A stretch of DNA of 64,000 nucleotides from Diphasiastrum complanatum (lineage: Eukaryota; Streptophyta; Lycopodiopsida; Lycopodiales; Lycopodiaceae): NCBI GenBank assembly GCA_029204225.1, contig MU831854.1:36348-100347 (forward strand). The letters run 5' to 3'. Below, piece after piece: positions 13,219 through 25,200 of this stretch (its first letter is position 1; each line of letters starts with the position of its first letter). Under the pieces are notes generated by a model. The model was given only the letters and a program-made list of their open reading frames with translations, was not told the DNA's origin and made no database searches. Made by a program: the position numbers and the translations under genes.

Positions 13219-16200
13219 TCTCCATTAAACAATTCAGCTCCTACATTGCTCGACTCTGGGAACACGGGAAGGCCTTTTTCTGCATTCTCAGCACCATCAG
13301 GATCTACTCCTGTTTTCCACCATGGAGGTGAGTTTAACTCTCTCTAAATTATAATTTTTCCTCTGGTGTACCTGTTGGTAAGTTATTTTTCACATTATGA
13401 GGTTGAGACATAGTATCTTTTTGTCATTTTCAAATTCTCGACAGTAGCCAGGTTGTCAATTCAGTTCATTTGCCTTGGTTGCTTTTGGAAGGCCTCATAG
13501 TTAGCTCTGAACTATCAGTACCACACTCAATTCATTACAGGAAATATCCAGGGGTTGCTTAATGTGCAAGGCAGCTATAATATGCAAACACACAATGCTT
13601 TATCATCAAGAAATTCAGGGATGGCCAGTGGTTCATCAAGTGGGGTACATCAGCCTTCGGGAGGCTTACCAGCAGGGAGATTTGCAACAAACAACCTGCC
13701 TATGGGACTCTCACAGGTTCTGCATCTTGTATTTATTTTTGGTTTGAAATCGAAGTTGATGGCAGAAACGATATGTCATTCTGATTACAATGGAGTCTTT
13801 TTCCTATGTTTGCACTTTCTCAAGAGTTTATTAGTTAGTATTAACTAGAAAAACCTTATCTATGATGTGCGCATCATAAGTCAGACTTTATGGAGTTGAG
13901 CCATGTGGACCATTTGAAAGATCCTTGTTTATTTTTTGAATCTATGCAAGTGGTATCTCTTTTTTTTCTTATAAGCATTTTTTGTCTGCATCTATCTCAG
14001 GGTGGCCTTCATGGGCACAACACAATGAGCAATCGATCCGGCATTAATTTAATAGGGAGTCACCCACTTAGTAGCGGCATGAATGGTAGTGGTGTTTCAG
14101 GTCCACCAGGTACTGTGACCATCAGTAACAGAGGATCCCTGGCAGGCTTGGGAGTCTCTCTTTCACAGATGGGAAGTACAGGAACACGTATTCCAACTGC
14201 TGTAAGTACCATTGCAGGTGGAGGTGCTAGTGGGATTAATAGGACTTTGAATGCAGGCAGTGGTGTGAGTGTACCAAGTCTAAATGCTTCTCGGGGCAAT
14301 GTGGGACCTGTAAATAGTGGTGGAGGGCTTGGCTTACAAGGGCAAGGAAGACCTATGAGTCCGATGCTCCAGCAAAGTGCAAACATGTCCTCTTCTGTTT
14401 ACAACCCTTCTGGTGACTTGCTGGCTATCCTCTCATCGAGAGGTAAGAATGCACTTCATGTTGCTTAGGCATATCTTTAGGAGAGGTGCACACGATGTTG
14501 AGGGGCAGTTGCATTTATGTTACTCGAAGCACATGAACAAAGGGTGTCACCATTATTTACAAGCATATGACATAGAAATGCTTTTATTGTTCATGTCTAG
14601 ATTTTTATTCATTGTCTCCGACTTTGAGTTGTGCAATCATTGTCATAGCAAATCTAGAAAATTTGATGTGTTTGATTAGTATGTGCTTCAATCCGTGAAA
14701 GATCATTACCATTTTGACCCGTGCCCTTGGTCACATGTATTTGAGGATCAAGCTATTGTAGAGCCACATTACCATAAGGAGATTATGATAGCCCAAAAGT
14801 TGGTATTACAATATGTTGTCGTCATTACGACGAGGATGTGTCCAAAATTTTTAAGTTTTCCTTTTTATAACATTACAAATGAATTATGTATTAAAATGTT
14901 CCAAATGTCTCCATGTGCGAAATTTTGGGCCTTTTGGTTAACCTAGAAAGTACAAAGGTTATGTTCTTCTAGTTTAAAAAGGTCAACGCTCTTTATTTTC
15001 CATTTGATAGGTTTGAAGTTGTGTACAAATTTCACAAATTTTCTTTGGAGTGCATGTGTTGACAAGAGACTTATTGGTGGATGGAAATCTTGTTTTGCTA
15101 TGGAAGGAGCTTGCCAAAATAAAGACCTATGGAGATGGTACAATATAAGGACATTATTTGTGACAATGGTCACTTCGGTGCCACTCTATGGCATTGACGT
15201 TTGGGGATCCAATATCTCTCATTCCAAATGAGTTGAAACTCATTTTGACCTCCTATATGGAAGTGCATCAAACCACATCATATTGGTTGAAATAGACCTC
15301 TTCTTTTATTTGAAGCTATAGCCATGATGAGGACTACTTGATATTTTGAAAGGTTAATAAACTTCATAAGAGGGGAGACTTTTAAAGGTAATGGTTCAAA
15401 ATTGTATGCTTCTACATAGGTCAAGTAGGGGGATGTTAAATTGGCATCATTAGTGATTTTTTGTTTTTTGGAAAATGCAGTGTAAAACTTGAAAAATAAG
15501 TTTACCAATGGTTTTTGGAAGCCACCTTTGAAGAGGAAATTGTAACATTGCAAATATTCGGTTCAATTTGGGCATCAGTGAGTCAATATAAAGGCACATT
15601 TTTGAAAACATTCCATTAAGAAAAAACATGCCAGTTTAAGAAGCAATACCATCTCAAATAATTTGAGATCAGATATGGGTTGGTGGTGCAGTTTCTTTGC
15701 ATATTTGAACATAGAGTTTTATTCATTTTGTGTTTTCGTCAAGAGTATCAGCCTACATTGAATGTTGTTCATGTGCTGATAAAGATTTATACCTTTAGTG
15801 TTTGATCATTTAGTCGTTTGTACATTTGACCTTGTTAGGTAGAGATTATTGTCTTTTGGGTACAAGAGGGCACATAAGAACTAAAGATACACTTCAAGTT
15901 TGATTCACAACAATAGGAGATAACAATATATCTACCCAATTGAACATGATAGAAGAGATCATCCTGTAGAGTTTTGGAATATAGGTATGAAGAATGTTGT
16001 GATGGTAGCTAAAGTGGTAGCCAAGGAAGTTGATGGAATTATTGTACATTTCTACATTGTGATCAAGGTTACACCCCGATTCGAACAGGTCGATTCAAAC
16101 TGGCCGGTTCAAACCGATTCTTTGAGGTTCGAACCGGCAGGCCAGGTTTGAATTGGAAAATGGTTCGAACCTATCTTTCCCTTTTTCAAAAAAAAAAATG

Positions 16201-19200
16201 ATTTTATCTAATGTACAAGTCATATGTTCATTGTACAGATACCTAATAGCTAAACAATTTCCTCTAAATTTTTAGATATCAGGAATTAGGATAATTTGAT
16301 CTCTTTCAAACTTGGAACTTAAGGTTTAGAAAGTAGGAGTATAACTGAAATTTGAGGCTTGAGCTCATAGCTAATAAATTATAATAGTGACCACTGACCA
16401 GTGACTACTAACTAGTTACTAACTTATTAGTGACCACTGAGTCATTTGACACCGACTAGTCTGATTATTGATATGTATTATGTATTATGGATATTAAATG
16501 GGAGCTAGGTAGAGTCTAGACCGTAGGAGTCAGGACTGTAGATTGTAATTTTGTTTCAAAGTTGAAAGTTGAAGTTCAAACTTATTTGAAATTTGCAATA
16601 TCGAGATCGCAGAAAACTTAAAAGAATAAACAAGAAGGTTATGACAATGTTTCAAAAAGGCTAAAGCCAAAAAAAATTTAGGCTAGAAAGTTAAAACTTA
16701 GATTCATCATTCATCATTCAACAATGAACATTGAACATTCAACATTCTATATGTAAGTTGTAACTACTAACATAATACATTAAATACCAATCAAAATTGT
16801 AAAACCATTAGTAACTACTATTTACTGAATCTTGATATTCCTAAATTCTAATTAGTAATTAGATAATCAACTTCGGAAATCGGGTTTAGGGCCCAACAGA
16901 TGGTTCGAATGGTTCGAACTGGGTCCGAACAATTCGATGGTTCGAACCGTGAGAAGCGGTTCAAACCGCGGTTCGAGGCAACCTTGATTGTGATGAGCTT
17001 TTATGGTGCAAATGTTGTGATAATCGAGTATGGTTTGACTGACTTCATATGCGACAATGAACAATCTATAATGTAGATGGACGTGTCGGGTGTTTTCTAG
17101 CCTCGATGATGAGAGGGAAGTCCTTTGACAATACATTTTACTTTGCCTCAACATTTACTCGTGGATGACATCTTAAGAAGTAAGAGGTGATGTGAGACTA
17201 CAAATGGTCTATAGTGTTGGCAGTGGTGGTGTTATGGACCCCTTGGGGCCCATGAACACAACACCTCCTCAATATTTACTCGTGGATGACATCTTGAGAA
17301 GTAAGAGGTGATGGGAGACTACAAATGGTCTACATTTTTGGCAGTGGTGGTGTTATGGACCCCTTGGGGCCGATGAACACAACACCTACTTGAGGTGTGG
17401 ACGCAGACTGGAGCCTTTGGCTGGTGGCATCGTGGGACCTGCTGCCACGTGTCCGTGGACCCATTTGTCTACTTGTCGTGCCTTGGCCCTATGACTAGGT
17501 TCGGGGGCAGCCTGCCATGGCCTATGTGTGTATAGGTGTAGGACACATACTTAGACTCAAGGTCGAGATTCTAGTGCTTGATGTGGAGCAAAAGTTTTGC
17601 TATAAATAGGTGTTGTTGCTTTTACCTTAAATAGAGACATCAATTAAGCAATTGCTTTTAGGCTGCTTTTGCTTTTGCTTTTGCTTTTCGGCATAGATCA
17701 AGGTCTATAAGTATGTAGTGTGCCATACCTCATTTTGCAATGGGACATAGTTGGAGTTTCTCATCACTTGTATTCTCTCTCATGTGTTTGGCTATTCTCT
17801 CATCACAATAGGAATCTTGTCTTGGGTAACTTGTATGAGCAAGTCGATTTTCTAACATGGTATCAGAGCGTGGAGCGTGGTTCAAGATTCGAGAGAACAA
17901 GGAGGTACTCAACGAACGGAGTCAATCATCACACGTAGGTTGTTCCGACCATCTTCAAGTTGTGGAAGTGGTGTCCCTAGCCAGCTCTCAAGCTTGATCT
18001 TCATTTACAACAGTGGCAGCTTTGTGAGAGGATCTAGTGCTACAAGGAGAAGGGCTGTTCTGCAAGAGGAGATTATGAAATCTGCTTCAAATCTCAGGTT
18101 GCTGTAGGACAAGAAAGCGTGGAGACAACGTTGTTATGAGCACAACGTGGAAGAAGATAGGATCGTTGGAGAACATTTACAGGCTGATCGCTGACCTATT
18201 TGCTATTGCCTGCAGGGTTGTTTTATGATTTGAGACCTGATTGCTGCTAGAAACCTGATTGCTGAGTTGATCGCTGGAATCAGAATGCTAGCTGAATTTG
18301 ATTGCTGGCTGTTTGAGTCTGTATACTGAGTTGGAAGCGGCTACAGAATAGATCGCTGGCTGCCTACTGTCAGATTGCTGCCTACAGTATCTGATCGCTG
18401 CTGGACCTATTTGCTGAGCTGGATCAGACCTGATTGCCTGTTCGCTGCTTGCTGCTGTCAGTTCACTGGATCAGTGAACCAGATCAGATCGATGGCTGCT
18501 GGAGACTTGATCGCTGCCTGAAACTGACTGGGATCAGATCGTTGCTGAAAAAATCAGATCAAATTGTTGCAGGAAAACAGATCTCTGCTGGAAGGAGAAC
18601 AGATTTGATTGCTGGAAAACAACATGAGTGCCAAGGAAAAGATTGGCTTCAGATCTGCAAGGCAAAGCGTTGGAGTTTTCTACAGATCGTGAAGATCCAA
18701 GGAAGCACTGGCCAAGAATTGCTAGTGTTGGAGTGCTTTCGCTGTATGTTACAGATCACTGAGGTTTAGGAAGGGGAAGAAGACTATTGGTAGATCGCTG
18801 CAGATTGCCAATCATTGTCGGAAGTAATTGGTACACATGCAAGGAAGCATGTACATGTGCAGATTGCTGGGAAGCAATTGCTATGTCTTGTAGTAACAGG
18901 TCACTGAGATTTAGAACCCTGATGCATGCTGAAGGAGGTCTCAAGAGTGAGGACTAGCATTACGACTAGGAGTTGTTTGCAATCAGGATGCAAGGTGGAG
19001 AAAGGATTCACAAGAGTGATCATATCAGATTAGTTGCTATAGTTTGGTTGCTACTGATCAAGAACAGTGCAGGAGAACATTGACAGATCGCTACATGTAA
19101 GTTGGTTCATGCAGCTGCAAAGAAAAGTGGAAGGGTCAATTCACAGGAAAAGGAAAACTACATGAAACAAGAAGATGACGAGAGATGACAGGAGAAGGAA

Positions 19201-22200
19201 ATCAGCAATCATGGTGTCGCTGAAGCTGCATAAGCGACTACCAACCAACATGCTGAAGGAAGGTCAACTTCAAAAGTTCTAAGATTGGACAAGGTTTTGT
19301 TAAGGTTGGAATCGACAGAGGCGCAAACTCTAAGAGGGAGTTGCATGAGAAGTATAGACTATGAGTCTATATAAGTAAATTGATATTCAAGAGGATTCTT
19401 CATTTATTAACAACTTTTTATCATGGTGGCAAATGATAAGTTCATTGTTACAAGTGGCAATTGTGGCAAGCTGTGTGTTGTCATTCTATGTTGTATCGGT
19501 TTGGTTTTCATCCAAGCCATAGTAGCTTGTTTATGTGGTAGAAACTGTCTTGTCTTTTTAAACTAGTATCACTTGAGATTTATGATTAATCGAAGTGATT
19601 GTTTGATGTGGTTGCCAAGTAATTCCTGGATACCATCCAAGTCACAGTTCATTGTTCATGAGGTAGTACCAAATGAGATCAATTCTTCTAGAAAGATTTG
19701 TTTTGAGTTGGAGAAAAGTTGTTTCTTCAAGTTCTTGAATCTATTCAAGTTCATATTCTATCATGTGGTAGATTATGTTGTTTCCAATAAGATTTGGAAG
19801 ATAAGGTTGATTTGGGAAGTATAGACTATGAGTCTATATAAGTAAATTGATATTGAAGAGGATGCGTCATTGATTAACAACTTCTTATGATGGTGGCAAA
19901 TGATATGTTCATTGTTACAAGTGACAGGTGTGGCAAGTTGTGTGGTTGTCATTCTATGTTGTATCGGTCTGGTTTTTATCCAAGCCATAGTAGCTTGTTT
20001 ATGTGGTAAAACTGTCCTATCTATATGAACTAGTATCCCTTGAGATTTATATTAGTCGATGTGATTGTTGCTGCGGTTGTCTGGATACCGTCCAAGTCAT
20101 AGTTCATTGTTTATGTGGTGGTACCAAATGAGATCAATTCTTCTAGGAAGATCTGTTTTGAGTTGGAAAAAAGTTGTTTCTTCAAGTTCTTGAATCTATC
20201 CAAGTTCATATTCTATCATGTGGTAGATTCTGTTGTTTCCAATAAGATTTGGAAGATAAGGTTGTTGATTCTCTGTTGAAAATCAGTAGTGCAAGTTGTT
20301 GTTCAGCCTCAAGAAAAAACAACATTTTTCATTTCTATGGAAAATCCACTGAGCCGATGAAGATTGTCGTTGTTGACTTCTCCATAGCAAATGCAATGGT
20401 CCATTGTAGCTCGAATGTAACTCTTATAAGAGCCTTCCAATGGGTAATGCCAGGATTGGTGGCCATAAATTGGAGACTGGCAAACTTTGGACCTAATAAG
20501 TTGACAAGTTTTTGTTGTGGAAAGGAAAGCTTGTTATAGGCTTTCTCTAGACCAGCAATGATGAGGAGACATAATGAGTACGCTGACTTATGTCACGTGT
20601 AAAGCAACTGATCAACAAAAGAAAAGTTGAGTCTTGCACGAGAGACTTGGTACTTCGAACGAACGCTATGGGACAGTTCGTATTGAAATCGGACTAGTGC
20701 AAACTTTGGGTGCATGTGTCTGATTCAAAGAGAGCATACATGTTTATGGCTGTCCAGTCTGGCGTGGCGTCGATATAGTTCATTACTATACTAAATGTAG
20801 AGTACTTTCGAAAAATCTAATGACAACTGCCCAGAAGATTCTTTGAGTTGATAGCATCATATACATCCTTCGGCTTCTCATGAGAAATAAAATAGGCACA
20901 ATTAGTGAAGATGGACGTACACTAGTTGGGAAGTTTGCATATGACAAAGTGTGATATTAAATAGTTGTCATGATGGGATGCTTTCTACATTGGAAAGTTT
21001 TTTGAGGAAGGTTATGTGTAGGATGACCACCTCCAAAGGACTGCCATGAAGTTGAGAACTTGCAGACAAAAATTTTGGTGTTCTTGACATTGACCTCAAA
21101 ACTTCTAGATATGAAAAATAAGTGTAGTGCATGGAGGTGCTACTGGAACCCCTTCCTGGTTGGGAAGACCATTGCTGACCAACAATCATCTCAAGCTTAT
21201 GAACACAACAATCAAATAATGTACTAGAGAGTGAACAACCCTGCATCAGTCTTAATAAACATTATTCAACACTTTTATCACCTTGAAAGTTCATGGTATC
21301 TAGGAAGCAACCTACGAATCACGGTACAAATTTGTTTCTTCTGTGCCATCTTTTAGCCTCTCCTTATCAAACTTGAGTAAATCCAATCTGCCACTTTGAA
21401 GAGTAATAATTTCTTCTCTTATTTCTTGCCTTTTGTTACTTCTCCCAAGCTCTGGCATTAGGGTTGTGCATGTTGGATAAAGTCATTTAATAAGGTTTAC
21501 AGAACTGATCTGCAACAAGGGCCTATTTCTTAGTTTGAACTTTGGATTAAAGGAGAAGGATCTTTGCCAAATTGTAGCTTTTCCCATAGAAGAGTGAACC
21601 ATATTGTTACAGGCAAACTCCTCCTCCAGCCAAAAATTCTCCTGGAATGTCTTTTCTTCAAAAGCAAAGGACTTCAGAAGATTGAGAATGGTGCTATTTG
21701 TAACTTTTGATTGCACATTAGTGCGACATCTTCTTTCATATAAGGATGAACACCCAACAAGAGTAGCATTCGATATCTGTCTCTTCATGACACTTTACCT
21801 CTCTTATTTATTTTGCTCTCTCACCCTTCATTGGTCATGCCTCCCATGGGTTTTGCCTCCTTCTCCGGCCTCTGCTGCATTCTACACTCCCTTAGATCAG
21901 TAACAATTCACTAGCCTCCTGCTTCCCATTCTGCTTCTAGTTGTTTCCAAACTGATTGGAGTCAGTTGTGCTCTTCGGGTTCTCCCACATAGCAGCAAAC
22001 AATAATTCATTCTACCCAGTGGTGACATGTTGCCCTAACTACTGTTGCTGCCCTTTATTTGGTCAGCAAGTTGTCTCATCTTTTTTTTGACCTCTTTTCT
22101 TGTGCTTTTGCTGTCTTTTTCCAGTAGATAGTCCATGTGAAGATAGTCCTTTAAGGCATCATATTGAGGGTAACACTTAAAAGCTGTCTATCTCACAGTC

Positions 22201-25200
22201 TAGAACATGAGTGAAGATAAATTTAAATTGCAGCCCAGATTCAAGAAGGTAGGATTTATTTCCCTACAATCAGACCTTTTAATTGATATAGTGCTACCAT
22301 GATCTAGACAAAGTCATTGTTGATGATTTATTAGCAATGATGTAAGAAAGAGATTGCTAGTTTACTAGCGAGCATTAAAATGAAGGATAATGGGATTGAG
22401 ATGCTGGAAAGTTCACTAGAGACATTATGACAATTAGGAATTGAAGGCCAGATCTGGTACTTAGTGGGGGGCATTATACATCAGAAAATTTGAGGAATCA
22501 GAGCGCAAATTGGTGTAATAGATGGAAGAAACTCTCATGCACACCAGTATTATGAGGCTCCAAGATTGGCACAATGGCTTCTCCAATTTTAACTGAGGTG
22601 GTCTTACGACATTTTTGGGGGAGCAGCTGATGGTCTTCATAGCTCCTAATATTTGCGTGCAAAGCAACATCCACCCCAAGGGAGACTCAAGCCTCTATGG
22701 ATACTGCACGTGCTATCAATTCATCTGCATTTGAAAGAGCTTGGATTCCAGAAAGAGCGTTTACCTATTTCACTTCATGTAAGGGCCATCTATATGGGCC
22801 TTCATCAAAGAGAAGAGGCTTAGGGCCTCCAGAATATTCATGATGAGGGAATCAATCACATATCGGTACAAACAAGTTGGGAAATTTTGAACATGGGCAG
22901 CTGGTGGGGACCTTGGTCTCATTGACCAAAGTTGTAGGCCAAGTTGGAGAGCACGATGTATCCATAAATCTTCATTATAGAATATATTTCGCAATTGCAT
23001 AGACATTCATTCCTCCAGGTTCCTTGACAACGTTATAGAATATATTTCACAATTGCATAGACATTCATTCCTCCAGGTTCCTTGACCAAACTTGTAGGCC
23101 AAGTTGGAGAGCACGATGTATCCATACATCTTCATTATAGAATATAACTCACAATTGCATAGACATTCATTCCCCCAGGTTCCTTGACAACAGGTGACCT
23201 CCGTGATTTTATTTCATAGGTGATTTTTTTATTGTTCTTCATTTAGACACACGAGAGCCTAGAGTGAGGTCTACACTCAGTTTCTAGATAGAGTAGGAGC
23301 TCAATTTTTCAGAATGCTACTAGGTTGGCAGGTGGACATAAATTAGGAGGGGTTGCTTGTCTTTACAGGGGATCTTTACATTTGGCAATTTTAATAATTT
23401 GTTAGGTTGAACATTCACGGTGTCCTTGGCCCAATTAAATTGCTACACATAGGGGTAGGATAAGGACATGTATTTCAGACTAGAAACACCACATCTACAT
23501 AAGTAATAAATAGTGTATTGCATCTCCATTTGCAGATTTATAAGCTGACATCACCAGATTGTCCAAATTGGGAGAGTCCTCCGTGGGATTCTATTGCCAA
23601 CAAGGTTAGGTGAGACATAGCCATATATGATCTAACAGGCGATCTACTAAGGTTATATGAGCTTGAACTGCATCGTTTGGACGTTCAAAGACCAGTCAAT
23701 GACACCATATGGTGATTATCTACTTCAATTCAAGGAGACCTATAAGTTGACCATATTATGGAAGCCTCCTATCTTTATCACCAATGTTACATGCTTCCAG
23801 GCTTGTTTACCACGTCTGAGCATTCCTTATTCATTTTTTATCAACCACATAAATTTTTCACAAAAAAGACAAAAGCACTATCGAAGTTTTTTGTGCTGCT
23901 CAATCTAAAAAAGTTGATGATTAATCAGGTTTCACTCTTATTTGAACAATATTTTTCTTTTTTGACATTATACCAAAGTATTTCCAACCAATTATGCACT
24001 AAAGTACAACCTCTTTGCTTTGCCAGGAAGACCAATGAGCTATGAGATGCTTGACACCATGTAGTGTAGGAGTATAGGGACACTTTTCTGAGCTTCATAC
24101 TTATCTACAAGTTTGCATTTCCTCTGCAAGTTGTACCTTTTATGGGGTCTAATTCTTCAAATTGTGGTGCAGCCATGCAAGGACAAATCTCAGCTAATGG
24201 TCAGCTGAGTAATGTGGCTATGTCAAACGATGGAAGTTCAAATGATGGAGTTGCCTTTGATATCAACGACTTTCCATTATTGAGCAATCGTCAGACATCA
24301 GCTGGAGGACTACAAGGTCCAGTAGGTGGGATTGATGACCTGATTGGATATTTCAGCTTGCTTATGAGTTTTGTAAATGTTAGTATCAAGTAGTTATGTA
24401 CTAGTGAGATTTGAAGAACTGTTTATCTGTTGATTCATTACATCCTCTTTTGAAGTTTTCATTCAGATAGGAGTTTGCCTAAGATGACAGGCAAATTGTA
24501 ACTGTTGTGGATGCCTCATGAGTACATGAATATTGCTTTCTGCAGCTGCATTTAGGAAACAAGGCATTGGCATGAACTCAATTGGACAGCAGAATCAAGA
24601 ATTCAGTATACAGAATGAAGACTTTCCTGCATTGCCTGGATATAAAGGTTGAATCTGTCTTATTTACTATTTTTGAGTGGGAAGTTATGTTGATGCTGAC
24701 ATTCTAGTTGGATATGAACTACCTGGACATTCTTCTTTCAAGGATATTAGGTTCATGAATCATGATCTTAATTCAACAACTCGAACTTATCTACAGGAGG
24801 AAGTGGTGATATAAGTTCAGAGTTGCATCACAAGGAACTACGGCATGATGAAGGTGCTCTAAGTTCATTACAACAGCAGCATTTCACGGTGAGTTGTTTT
24901 ATTTGAGGACATTCTGATTAGGGCAAGTTTTATGGTTTGAATTTCTCACATGAAATATTTAAGAAGAAGTGGGCGCTTGATTTTTCAGGCTTTCTCTTTA
25001 GTGCTTCCTTGCCCCATGGAATATTTTTGTACTTCTCTTTGCAACTGTGCTAATACATAACTCATAGGATTGTTTCTTTACATATAAAAGTTGATGTAGA
25101 CATTAAGGACAAGTTTTAGCTTTACAAGTGGGTATCACTAGATCATACATACGATTCTATGCATGCTTAAGGGGTTGTGCTTGTATGACATTTTTGTTAA

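Larger units (their letters stand above)
14443..24130 (+). other. 9.7-kb third intron of NOT2, a transposon-filled region
   Basis: Donor AGAG|GTAAGA at 14443 and acceptor TGCAAG at 24130 bound this intron; the flanking codon phases (1 and 2 nt) match. Inside lie a hAT-type element (16064-16986), an LTR with PBS and non-coding interior (17351 to about 19345), a 467-bp tandem duplication (19351-20266), a Copia RT remnant on the minus strand (about 20340-20560) and duplications near 22925-23195. A further small coding exon inside is not excluded, but none is needed for phase. Confidence 0.75.

Noticed and set aside
14060..14386. Minus-strand Pro/Leu-rich frame
   Set aside because: Antisense shadow of the Gly/Ser-rich NOT2 exon 14001-14442.
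20249..20539. Plus-strand 96-codon frame
   Set aside because: The minus strand of the same DNA carries a Copia RT-like motif; the plus frame has no recognisable content.
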